DNA of 6,762 nucleotides, taken from the NCBI GenBank assembly GCA_007119345.1, contig SKPV01000253.1, forward strand, positions 1 through 6,762, in the 5' to 3' direction. Every line of letters starts with the position of its first letter. The stretch's first letter is position 1. Under the pieces are notes generated by a model. The model did no database searches. It had not been told where the DNA came from and saw only the letters and a program-made list of their open reading frames with translations. The position numbers and the translations under genes were made by a program. The DNA is from Halovivax sp. Lineage in GTDB: Archaea > Halobacteriota > Halobacteria > Halobacteriales > Natrialbaceae. Below are positions 1 to 5,670 of the stretch, piece after piece.

Positions 1-72
1 CGTCCGCCGCGAAGTTCGTTCGTCCGCCGCGACGTCCGTCCGCCGCGAAGTTCGTTCGTCCGCCGCGACGTC
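1..72. repeat. 36-bp tandem repeat, two exact copies, cut by the left window edge
   Basis: Bases 1-36 and 37-72 are identical. Each unit contains the core CGTCCGCCGCGA twice, starting at 1, 21, 37 and 57, so the core spacing alternates 20 and 16 bp. The array lies just beyond the stop codon of the pterin dehydratase gene (100-102) and probably continues outside the window. The unit length is a multiple of three, so it could be read as a 12-residue repeat in any frame, but no start or coding context is visible here. I treat it as an intergenic minisatellite. Its function is unknown. Confidence 0.85.
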
Positions 73-99
73 CGGTCAGGTCGGCCGGTTCCGTCCGGA

Positions 100-381
100 T
101 CAGGCCGACCGCTCGGATTCGATCAGCTCGGCCATCTCGACGTCGGCGTCGGTGATCCCGCCCTCGTCGTGGGTGGTCAGGCGGATCTCGACCTCCTTGT
201 ACCCGATGACGATCTCCGGGTGGTGAAACTGTGCCTCGGCGATCTCGCCGACCATCTGGGCGAAGTTGACGCCGCGAAGGTAATCGTCGAACTCGTAGAC
301 GCGGACGATCTCGTCGCCCTCTCGATCCCAGCTCGCGGGCAGTCGGTTCTGGATCTCCTCGTCCGAAAGCAAGTCGGCCAT
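100..381 (-). CDS. Pterin-4a-carbinolamine dehydratase (4a-hydroxytetrahydrobiopterin dehydratase)
   Basis: The 93-residue product matches the usual size of this small cytoplasmic family, which dehydrates 4a-hydroxytetrahydropterin so that the pterin cofactor of aromatic amino acid hydroxylases can be recycled. The diagnostic histidines are present: FHHP at residues 52-55 and TTHDEGGIT at 69-77. The spacing between His54 and His71 (17 residues) equals that between the catalytic His62 and His79 of the mammalian enzyme. The ATG at 381 is preferred over an in-frame TTG at 402, because the A/T-rich promoter box at 405-415 would place transcription initiation almost exactly on this ATG. The gene lies downstream of hemA on the same strand but has its own promoter. 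No hydroxylase gene is in view, so the physiological partner is unknown. Archaeal members have also been suggested to act in other pterin pathways such as molybdopterin metabolism. Confidence 0.93.
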   Translation of the reverse strand: MADLLSDEEIQNRLPASWDREGDEIVRVYEFDDYLRGVNFAQMVGEIAEAQFHHPEIVIGYKEVEIRLTTHDEGGITDADVEMAELIESERSA

Positions 382-404
382 GCTCGCACCGACGGAAGCC
401 AACG

Positions 405-415
405 AAATAATTATT
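405..415 (-). promoter_or_regulatory. TATA box of the pterin dehydratase gene
   Basis: Read on the minus strand this is AATAATTATTT, the most A/T-rich stretch in an otherwise very GC-rich window. It ends 23 nt before the ATG at 381. The usual archaeal distance of about 25 nt from TATA box to transcription start predicts a leaderless or nearly leaderless mRNA. It shows the gene can be transcribed independently of the upstream hemA operon. Confidence 0.75.
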
Positions 416-487
416 GTGCTCGGGTCGCCCTCCGTCGGCGACTCCGGGGCGATCGGACGTCGAACGGACGTCGGTCCCCGCGGAACC
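416..487. other. Short intergenic gap after hemA
   Basis: This 72-bp gap separates the hemA stop codon from the promoter box of the pterin dehydratase gene. It contains a direct repeat of GGACGTCG (about 456-475). I see no clear terminator hairpin with a T-tract and no small ORF with a convincing start. Confidence 0.4.
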
Positions 488-1798
488 TCAGTCGTCCTCG
501 GCCGTACCGACCGTGCTTCCGGCGTCGCCCTCGACGCTCGCGACCGACGGCAGCCGGGGGCCGAACTCGGGATCGAACAGCTGCAGGGCCGTCTCGATCG
601 TCTCCAGGTCGTCCTCCACGGCGGCCTCGCGGAGGCTCTTCGTCGGCGCCGCGAGGAGCTGTCCGACGAGGGCGTCCGCCATCGCGTCGACGATCTCTCG
701 CTGTTCGTCGGTGAACGAGTCGCCGTCCGTGAGGCGTGCGTAGGCCGTCTCCAGTTCGCGCTCTTTGACCCGCTCGGCGCTCTCGTACATGGCGGCGATC
801 GCTTCGTCCGCCCGGCGCCGCTTGTACTGTTCGAGCAGGTGCTCGAACTCGCTGTCGATCACCGCTTCGACATCCTCGGCCGCCGACGCGCGCTCCTCGT
901 GGGTCTCCCGGGTGATCGACTCCAGGTCGTCGAGGTCGTAGACGGTCACCGACGGGAGCGCGGCCGTCGCCGGGTCGATATCGCGGGGCTGCCCGAGGTC
1001 GACGAGGACTTGCTCGTGCTCGCCGAGGTGATCGGGGTCGAGCACCGGTTCGGGACTCCCCGTCGCGGTCACGACCACGTCAGCCTCGGCGGCGGCCGCC
1101 TCCAGCTCGCCGAGGGGAACGGCCTCGCCGACCGTCTCGAGATCCTCGCAGAGTCGCTCGGCTCGCTCGAGGGTCCGATTCGCGACGGAGACCGAGGACG
1201 CGCCGCTTCCGTCCAGCGCGCGGGCGGCGAGGCGCCCCATCTCGCCGGCGCCGACGACGAGGGCGTCCGCGCCGTCGAGGGCCACCGTCTCGTCGGCGAC
1301 TTCGGCCGCGGCCGACCCCAGCGAGACGATCCCCTCGTTGATCGCCGTCTCGGTTCGGGCGCGTTCGCCGACGTGGATCGCCTTCATGACGGCCGTCTCG
1401 AGCACGTCGCCGATCCCGCCGCACCGGCGGGCGTCATCGTAGGCGTCGCGCACCTGGCCGATGATCTGATCCTCGCCGAGGACGACCGACTCGAGCCCGC
1501 ACGCGACTCGCAGCAGGTGGCGCAGACTCTCTTCGTGGTCGGCGTCGACGACGACGGACGCCGGGGCGTCCCCGAAGAACGTCGAGAGGGCGTCCCGGCC
1601 GGCGGTCGCGCTCGGCGCGACGACGTAGGCCTCGACGCGGTTGCACGTCGCGAGGACGAGCGCCTCCGAGACGTCGGGCGCCGTCAGGAGTCCCCCGACG
1701 GCGGCGTGCTGGCTCTCGGGACTCGCCGCGGCGAGTTCGTCGACGTCGGCGGTCTCGTGGGTGACCCGGGCGCTCGTGACGACTCCCGAGTACGTCAC
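488..1798 (-). CDS. hemA: Glutamyl-tRNA reductase
   Basis: The enzyme reduces Glu-tRNA(Glu) with NADPH to glutamate-1-semialdehyde, the first committed step of tetrapyrrole synthesis by the C5 pathway. The 436-residue protein has the family's order of domains. The N-terminal catalytic domain has TCNRVE at 51-56 (nucleophile Cys52), the substrate-site motif GLESVVLGEDQI at 101-112 and the conserved AIHVGERAR at 140-148. An NADPH-binding domain follows with VVGAGEMG at 181-188 and VANRT at 205-209. A helical C-terminal dimerisation domain runs from about 310 to 412, and a short acidic tail ends the protein. The start is GTG at 1798. Its GTGA overlaps the TGA stop of sirC by 4 bp, and an in-frame stop lies just upstream (1805-1807), so no longer start is possible. 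It is the last gene of the ahbAB-sirC-hemA operon and is probably translationally coupled to sirC. Confidence 0.97.
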   Translation of the reverse strand: MTYSGVVTSARVTHETADVDELAAASPESQHAAVGGLLTAPDVSEALVLATCNRVEAYVVAPSATAGRDALSTFFGDAPASVVVDADHEESLRHLLRVACGLESVVLGEDQIIGQVRDAYDDARRCGGIGDVLETAVMKAIHVGERARTETAINEGIVSLGSAAAEVADETVALDGADALVVGAGEMGRLAARALDGSGASSVSVANRTLERAERLCEDLETVGEAVPLGELEAAAAEADVVVTATGSPEPVLDPDHLGEHEQVLVDLGQPRDIDPATAALPSVTVYDLDDLESITRETHEERASAAEDVEAVIDSEFEHLLEQYKRRRADEAIAAMYESAERVKERELETAYARLTDGDSFTDEQREIVDAMADALVGQLLAAPTKSLREAAVEDDLETIETALQLFDPEFGPRLPSVASVEGDAGSTVGTAEDD

Positions 1799-2445
1799 GG
1801 CCGATCACCTCCCTCGCACTCGAGCACGTCCTCGATCACGTTCTCCACGTTGACGTCGCCGGTACGTAAAGTTGTCCAAACCGCCGACGAGGATGCGACC
1901 GAGCGGAGGGCCGCTCGACGGCGCGACGCCGCCATTCCGCGCTCTCGAAACTCCGCGCGGAGCTCTTCCAGCACCGTCGCCATCTCGCCCGCCCCCTCGA
2001 GTTCGTCCTCGAGTTTCCGGCGGAGGTGGCGACTGAGCGCGGGCGCCCGCCCGCCGGTGGCGATCGCGACCACGACCGGATCCTCGCGGACGGTCGCCGG
2101 GACGACCACGCTCCCGACCGCCCGGTCCCCGCCGGCGCGGTCGGCGCGATTCCGAAGGACGCCGCGTTCGCGGGCGGCGAGGGCGACGGCATCGTTGACC
2201 GCCTCGTCGTCGGTCGCGGCGACGACGAGCGCCGGCTCGACCCGGTCGAGCCACGCGGCCGCGTCGTCCGGATCTGGCGCGGCCCGCACCAGTTCGGCCC
2301 CGCCGAAATCGGCGTCGGCGAACGCGGGGCTCACCACGACCACTCGCGCCTCCCGGGCGAACCGGCGGGCCTTTCGAGCGCCGACGGGACCGCCGCCGAA
2401 GATCAGCACCGTCTCGCCGGTGAAGTCGTGGAGCAGGGGGATCAT
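1795..2445 (-). CDS. sirC: Precorrin-2 dehydrogenase (SirC/Met8 type, N-terminal domain of sirohaem synthase)
   Basis: The product oxidises precorrin-2 to sirohydrochlorin with NAD+, feeding sirohaem and, in archaea, the sirohaem-dependent haem route. The 216-residue protein has an N-terminal Rossmann fold with FGGGPVGARKARRF at 16-29, and AATDDEAVN at 76-84, matching the region of the catalytic Asp of Met8p/CysG. NRADRAGG at 99-106 and ATGGRAPALSRHLRRKLE at 129-146 are the other usual landmarks. There is no C-terminal uroporphyrinogen methyltransferase domain, so it is not a full CysG. The ATG at 2445 overlaps the ahbAB stop as ATGA. The same frame stays open to 2883, but that extension is low-complexity Arg-rich sequence antisense-phased inside ahbAB and is not part of the protein. 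Met8-type enzymes can also insert iron; whether this one does, or a separate CbiX/SirB chelatase acts, cannot be told here. Confidence 0.92.
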   Translation of the reverse strand: MIPLLHDFTGETVLIFGGGPVGARKARRFAREARVVVVSPAFADADFGGAELVRAAPDPDDAAAWLDRVEPALVVAATDDEAVNDAVALAARERGVLRNRADRAGGDRAVGSVVVPATVREDPVVVAIATGGRAPALSRHLRRKLEDELEGAGEMATVLEELRAEFRERGMAASRRRAALRSVASSSAVWTTLRTGDVNVENVIEDVLECEGGDRP

Positions 2446-3557
2446 GGCTCGCGGCGATCTCCCCCGGGACCGTCCCCGTCGGCCGCCGTGTTCGCGTCGG
2501 CCCGCTCGGCCAGCCTGATGCCCGTCTTCTTGAGGATCCGCGTCGAGAACAGCGAGTCCCAATCGTCCTCGCCGACGTCCCAGTACTCGGCCATGGTCTC
2601 TCGCACGCGCTCGATCCGCCGCTCGCTCTCGGCTTCGGTGCGGCCGTGGGTCATCGCGAAGAAGTTGTACGGCCAGACGCCCTCGTGGCGCGGTCGCTCG
2701 TAGCAGTGGGTGACGAACGGGAGCGACGCGACCGCCGGCCCCACCTCGCCGACGAGATCGTCCGGCACGTCCCAGACGGTCATCCCGTTTTCCGTGTAGC
2801 CGAGCGCGTAGTGGTTCGGCACGACGCCGATCCGGCGGATCTTCCCCTCGCGCTCGAACCGGGCGATCGTCTCGCGGACCCACCCGGCCTTCCGGCCGAT
2901 CGCCTCGGCGACGTCGGCGTACGGCGTCTCGGTGAGCGGGAGCCCGTCCTGGATCTCGAGGACGAGGTCGCGCTCGGCCGGCGTCAGCGTCGCCCGGTCG
3001 ACGGGGTCGACGTCGGGGCCGAGGTCGGTGAGGTCGATCCCGCCCGGCGTCCCGTCCTCGGCGGGCGCCAGCGGTCCGTCCACGTAGAATTTCGCCTCGA
3101 CCCTGAACTCCCGCCGTTTGGGCAAATTGTACGTCTCCTGGCCGGTCTCGGCCTCGATCTCGGCGAGTACCGGCTCCACCCGATCCGCGTCGGCCACGGA
3201 CAGGACGAACCAGACGTTGAGGTGCGGGTGTTCGCGCTCGTAGTTGTGGGCGACTTCCCGGCGGTCGTTGACCGCCTCCACCACCTCGTCGAAGCGGTTC
3301 TCGGGGGCGTGCGTGGCGACGAGCGTCGCCGCGCCGCCGATCTCCTGGGCGTTTATCAGCGGTCCGAACCGCGAGAGGACGCCCCGTTCGTCGAGGTCGG
3401 CGACCGTCTCGAGCAGCTCGTCAGCGGCGACGTCGACGCCCCGCTCGCGAAGCGCCGCCGCGGCGGGTTCGAACGGTCGCTCGACCGGGGGGAACCCGCC
3501 CTGAAAGGCGTTGACGACGGCTCGTTCGCGCTCCGAGAGCTCGACGTCCGGTTGCAT
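2442..3557 (-). CDS. ahbAB: Two-domain sirohaem decarboxylase (AhbA-AhbB fusion, Lrp/AsnC-like fold)
   Basis: Sirohaem decarboxylase removes two acetate carboxyls from sirohaem to give 12,18-didecarboxysirohaem in the alternative haem pathway. The 371-residue protein is two homologous halves. Half 1 (about 8-160) has a winged-helix-like N-terminus (LSERERAVVNAFQGGFP) and HNYEREHPHLNVWFVLS at 104-120. Half 2 (about 191-348) has LTPAERDLVLEIQDGLPL at 191-208, RRIGVVPNHYALGY at 241-254 and THCYERPRHEGVWPYN at 283-298. The conserved VxHNY and VxHCY histidines, one per half, match the AhbA/AhbB/NirDLGH family, so this is an enzyme although Lrp-type annotation is common. A low-complexity linker (161-190) joins the halves. 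I chose ATG 3557 because a TATA-like CTTATG (3582-3587) lies 24 nt upstream. The in-frame ATG at 3584 sits inside that box, and the GTG at 3641 lies upstream of it. It is the first gene of the haem operon. Which half is AhbA and which AhbB is not certain. Confidence 0.9.
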   Translation of the reverse strand: MQPDVELSERERAVVNAFQGGFPPVERPFEPAAAALRERGVDVAADELLETVADLDERGVLSRFGPLINAQEIGGAATLVATHAPENRFDEVVEAVNDRREVAHNYEREHPHLNVWFVLSVADADRVEPVLAEIEAETGQETYNLPKRREFRVEAKFYVDGPLAPAEDGTPGGIDLTDLGPDVDPVDRATLTPAERDLVLEIQDGLPLTETPYADVAEAIGRKAGWVRETIARFEREGKIRRIGVVPNHYALGYTENGMTVWDVPDDLVGEVGPAVASLPFVTHCYERPRHEGVWPYNFFAMTHGRTEAESERRIERVRETMAEYWDVGEDDWDSLFSTRILKKTGIRLAERADANTAADGDGPGGDRREP

Positions 3558-3581
3558 ACGCTGGACTCGGTACTCTCCGGG

Positions 3582-3587
3582 CATAAG
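3582..3587 (-). promoter_or_regulatory. TATA-like box of the ahbAB-sirC-hemA operon
   Basis: The minus-strand sequence CTTATG lies 24 nt before the ATG at 3557, the spacing expected for a leaderless archaeal transcript. It decides the ahbAB start, since the upstream ATG at 3584 overlaps the box itself. With 4-bp overlaps at both internal junctions, this is probably the main promoter for all three haem genes. Confidence 0.5.
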
Positions 3588-3708
3588 CGGTGCGGACGGT
3601 TCCCGGGCGGTGGAAACGTCGAGTCGCGCGACGCCCGGCACGACCGCCGCCGATCGATCACCCGGTGCGGTCGCGGCCGATGCGGCGGGAACGAACGTCC
3701 CCGGCGTC

Positions 3709-4113
3709 TCAGTCGCCTTCGACGCCCGTCGCCTCGAAACCGAGCTCGCGGATCCCCTCGAGGATCCCCTCCTGGTCGGCGCTCGCCTCGTAGTAGAACA
3801 CGACGTCGAAGCTGCCCTCGCGGAGGAGTTGCTGGCACTCCCAGACGAACTCCTCGCCGTCGAGCATGAGTCCCTGGTGCTGATTCGAGGAGAAGTCGGG
3901 GTCGTCGTTACCGGAGTAGACGTAACAGTCTCGCGGGTCGCGGCCGGCGGCCTCGGCGATCACGTCGCCGACGTCGATCGTCGCTTGCATCATCTTGACG
4001 TCTTCTCGCCCGTCGTAGTCCGTGTGGACGATCGCTCCGTTCAGTTCGATGTCGCCGGGCTCCAACAGCGCCTTCGTCCGCTGGTAGAGGTCGTCGTCGA
4101 TAACGTTCGCCAT
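3709..4113 (-). CDS. DUF5778 family protein (conserved haloarchaeal, function unknown)
   Basis: This 134-residue acidic, soluble protein resembles the haloarchaeal family I know as DUF5778. The recognition rests on DLYQRTKALLEPGDIELNGA at 8-27, SGNDDPDFSSNQHQG at 67-81 and FVWECQQLLREGSFDVVFYYEA at 89-110. There is no signal peptide, membrane helix, zinc-binding Cys pair or known nucleotide motif. The polar SGNDDPDFSSNQHQ segment is the most motif-like part and could line an active or binding site, but that is inference. The ATG at 4113 is preceded by a TATA-like box (4139-4142) at 25 nt, which supports the start. It lies upstream of the haem operon on the same strand, separated by about 150 bp that include the ahbAB promoter, so it is probably a separate transcription unit. 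Confidence 0.85.
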   Translation of the reverse strand: MANVIDDDLYQRTKALLEPGDIELNGAIVHTDYDGREDVKMMQATIDVGDVIAEAAGRDPRDCYVYSGNDDPDFSSNQHQGLMLDGEEFVWECQQLLREGSFDVVFYYEASADQEGILEGIRELGFEATGVEGD

Positions 4114-4138
4114 TACGGGGGTCCAGGCGTGCCGGACC

Positions 4139-4142
4139 CATA
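4139..4142 (-). promoter_or_regulatory. TATA-like element of the DUF5778 gene
   Basis: TATG on the minus strand, within GGCTATGGG, ends 25 nt before the ATG at 4113. The position fits a leaderless transcript, but the element is short and weak. Confidence 0.35.
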
Positions 4143-4306
4143 GCCGTCACGATTCCGGTCGCCGGGTGACGGCCCCGGCCGTCGCGTCCGTCTCCGGCGG
4201 GACCGGGCCGTCCCGATTCCCGCCGTCGCGACCGAACGATCGATTTCGTCTACCGGGCCGAAACTTCTCGCAAGACACATGGTCCTCGGTGATGTCGACT
4301 CGAGTG
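4143..4306. promoter_or_regulatory. Divergent intergenic region between the DUF5778 gene and uppS
   Basis: This stretch must hold the plus-strand promoter of uppS. No strong TATA box is visible. The best candidates are ATTTCG near 4244-4249 and AAACTT at 4261-4266, the latter 25 nt before the in-frame ATG at 4292. A GGTGA complementary to the 16S rRNA 3' end (4288-4292) lies 14 nt before the ATG at 4307, which is longer than usual. The region stays open in the uppS frame back to 4166, but the extra residues are Pro/Arg/Ser-rich and unlike the family N-terminus. Confidence 0.35.
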
Positions 4307-5251
4307 ATGATCGGTTGGCTGCGTCGCCGGTGTCGGGGCGCCTACGAGCGACTGCTCAGTCGCGAACTCGCGGATGCGCCGGGCGAGACTACCCCCACGC
4401 ACGTGGCGGTCATCCAGGACGGCAACCGCCGGTACGCACGCAGTCGAGGGAAAGACAGCACGGCGGGCCATCGCGCGGGCGCACAAACGACCGAGAACGT
4501 TTTGGATTGGTGCCGGGAGGTCGGCGTCGAGGAGCTCACCCTCTACGCGTTCTCGACGGAGAACTTCGCGCGGCCCGAGCGCGAGCGGGAGGCGCTGTTC
4601 GATCTGCTCTGTGAGAAGCTCCGGGAGTTCGCCGACGCCGATCGCGTCCACGACCAAGAAGTGTGCATCCGGGCGATCGGCGACGTCGGGCGGCTACCCG
4701 AGCGCGTCCAGGAAGCCGTCGAGTACGCCGAGGGGCGCACGCGCGAGTACGACCGGTTCGTCCTGAACGTCGCGCTCGCCTACGGCGGGCGCAACGAACT
4801 GCTGGAGGCCGCGCGCAGCGTCGCCCGGGACGTCGAGTCGGGCGCGCTCGATCCCGCGGAGATCGACGTCGAGACGATCGAGGAGCGCCTCTACGACCGC
4901 CCGGTGCGCGACGTCGACCTCATCATCCGGACGGGCGGCGACGAGCGCACCTCGAACTTCCTGCCCTGGCACGCCAACGGCAACGAGGCGGCGGTCTACT
5001 TCTGTACACCGCACTGGCCGGCGTTCTCGCGGACGGACTTCCTGCGGGCGGTTCGGACGTACGAGCACCGCGAGCGGTCGTGGCGGCGGACGCGTGCGCG
5101 GCGGGCGCTGGCGCTGGTGCGGGCGATGGGCGAACCGGAACTGGCGGAGGCCCGCTCCATCCTCCGGCGGTTCCGTGACTCGCTGCCGACGACGGAGCGC
5201 CGCGACGTCGAAAGCCTCGACGCGGAGCCGCAGGATCGGACGGCCGACTGA
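4307..5251 (+). CDS. uppS: cis-Prenyltransferase, catalytic type (UppS/dolichyl diphosphate synthase family)
   Basis: The enzyme condenses isopentenyl diphosphate units onto an allylic primer with cis geometry, giving the long polyprenyl diphosphate used for dolichol-type glycan carriers. The 314-residue protein has the catalytic loop HVAVIQDGNRRYA at 32-44 (Asp38), GHRAGAQTTENVL at 54-66, LYAFSTENFARP at 79-90, LNVALAYGGRNEL at 153-165 and DLIIRTGGDERTSNF at 204-218, which keeps Arg208, Arg214 and Ser216. Unlike the E. coli enzyme it does not end in an RRFG motif. The equivalent region reads TYEHRERSWRRTRARR (251-266) and continues into a tail of about 50 residues. The start at 4307 gives the expected MIGWLRRR amphipathic N-terminus before AYERLLSREL; ATG 4292, five codons earlier, is the alternative. 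The stop lies inside the first unit of a tandem repeat, with a second in-frame stop at 5258-5260. Confidence 0.93.
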   Translation: MIGWLRRRCRGAYERLLSRELADAPGETTPTHVAVIQDGNRRYARSRGKDSTAGHRAGAQTTENVLDWCREVGVEELTLYAFSTENFARPEREREALFDLLCEKLREFADADRVHDQEVCIRAIGDVGRLPERVQEAVEYAEGRTREYDRFVLNVALAYGGRNELLEAARSVARDVESGALDPAEIDVETIEERLYDRPVRDVDLIIRTGGDERTSNFLPWHANGNEAAVYFCTPHWPAFSRTDFLRAVRTYEHRERSWRRTRARRALALVRAMGEPELAEARSILRRFRDSLPTTERRDVESLDAEPQDRTAD

Positions 5252-5375
5252 GGTGGGTGATCGGACGACCGACCGGGTCGGAGGATCGGACGACCGACTG
5301 AGGTGGGTGATCGGACGACCGACCGGGTCGGAGGATCGGACGACCGACTGGATCAAGGGATCGGACGACCGAACC
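5232..5375. repeat. Tandem array: six 17-bp cores at exact 25-bp period (50-bp higher-order unit)
   Basis: The core GATCGGACGRCCGA starts at 5234, 5259, 5284, 5309, 5334 and 5359, an exact 25-bp period. Each core contains the dyad TCGG-N4-CCGA, intact in all six. The 8-bp spacers alternate between AGGTGGGT and GGTCGGAG, making a 50-bp higher-order unit present twice almost perfectly (5232-5281 and 5282-5331, one mismatch), then a divergent partial third copy. The array begins inside the last codons of uppS and includes its stop, so the final residues (QDRTAD) are encoded by repeat DNA. It ends about 30 bp before the promoter box of the next gene. It is not a CRISPR array, because the spacers are short and repeated. 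It may be a minisatellite, a run of regulator sites or an mRNA 3'-end structure. Confidence 0.92.
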
Positions 5376-5407
5376 CGACGAGCGACGACGAGCGTTCGTC
5401 CGACGCG

Positions 5408-5413
5408 TTTTAA
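5408..5413 (+). promoter_or_regulatory. TATA box of the small membrane protein gene
   Basis: TTTTAA lies 24 nt before the ATG at 5438, in GC-rich surroundings. The spacing fits a leaderless transcript and gives the small gene its own promoter rather than depending on uppS read-through past the repeat array. Confidence 0.7.
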
Positions 5414-5437
5414 CGGGACGCCGCCGAAACGCCGGGC

Positions 5438-5641
5438 ATGAACCGACAGCGGACCGGCGGGGCGACCCTCGCCGGGGCGGGCGTCCTCCTGCTCGCGACG
5501 CTTCTCGCGCTCGGCTCGCTCCGGCACCCGGCGGACGCCGCGGAGACGACCCAGCCGATCGAGTACGTCGCCATCGGCGCCGCCCTCTGCCTCGTCACCG
5601 TCGGGGTCGTCGTCGTGCTGGCGACGTACGTCGAGACCTGA
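5438..5641 (+). CDS. Small two-helix membrane protein, unknown function
   Basis: The 67-residue product has a short basic N-terminus (MNRQRTGG), a first hydrophobic helix at about 9-28, a short polar loop containing ETTQPIEY (36-43) and a second helix at about 43-63, ending in TYVET. By the positive-inside rule the N-terminus is probably cytoplasmic, so both termini would be. I do not recognise a family. Support for a real gene comes from the well-placed TATA box, the ATG start and membrane-like composition over the whole length. It lies between two cis-prenyltransferase-type genes. A membrane link to the polyprenyl pathway is possible but rests on position alone. Confidence 0.75.
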   Translation: MNRQRTGGATLAGAGVLLLATLLALGSLRHPADAAETTQPIEYVAIGAALCLVTVGVVVVLATYVET

Positions 5642-5655
5642 ACGGGCCTTCCCGG

Positions 5656-5670
5656 CCGCGACCGGCGCGG
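5656..5670. terminator. Possible hairpin between convergent genes
   Basis: CCGCG-ACCGG-CGCGG forms a 5-bp GC stem with a 5-nt loop in the 29-bp gap between two convergent genes. There is no T-tract on either side. It could serve as a bidirectional 3'-end structure, but such hairpins arise easily by chance at this base composition. Confidence 0.25.

Noticed and set aside
380..2518. 712-codon open frame on the plus strand opposite hemA and sirC
   Set aside because: It is antisense to two confidently identified genes. Its translation is Arg/Gly/Val/Asp-rich without domain features and drifts into Ser/Arg low complexity, which is the expected shadow of high-GC codons.
2446..2883. N-terminal extension of the sirC frame
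   Set aside because: It overlaps ahbAB in another frame, is Arg-rich and low complexity, and the Rossmann fold starts naturally at the ATG at 2445, which also forms the ATGA overlap.
2442..3557. Lrp/AsnC-type transcriptional regulator
   Set aside because: The winged-helix-like segments suggest it, but the two tandem halves with HNYERE and THCYERP...WPYN motifs and the operon with sirC and hemA match sirohaem decarboxylase much better.
3690..3705. Hairpin GGGAACG/CGTCCCC downstream of the DUF5778 gene
   Set aside because: The stem is interrupted by a bulge and has no T-tract, so it is too weak to call a terminator.
2646..3869. 407-codon plus-strand open frame opposite ahbAB
   Set aside because: It is antisense to ahbAB and runs on past its 5' end in Arg/Pro-rich sequence with no recognisable motif.
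4166..4306. Longer uppS N-terminus from the ATG at 4166
   Set aside because: The extra 47 residues are Pro/Ser/Arg-rich, unlike family N-termini, and lie in the probable promoter region.
5232..5375. CRISPR array
   Set aside because: The spacers are only 8 bp and are themselves repeated, and no cas gene is present.
5394..5406. TTCGTCCGACGCG resembling the left-edge repeat core TTCGTCCGCCGCG
   Set aside because: One short 12-of-13 match in sequence of this GC content and CG-rich dinucleotide bias is plausible by chance.
4694..5527. 277-codon minus-strand open frame across uppS and the repeat array
   Set aside because: It is antisense to uppS with Arg/Pro-rich shadow composition, and part of it is just translated tandem repeats.
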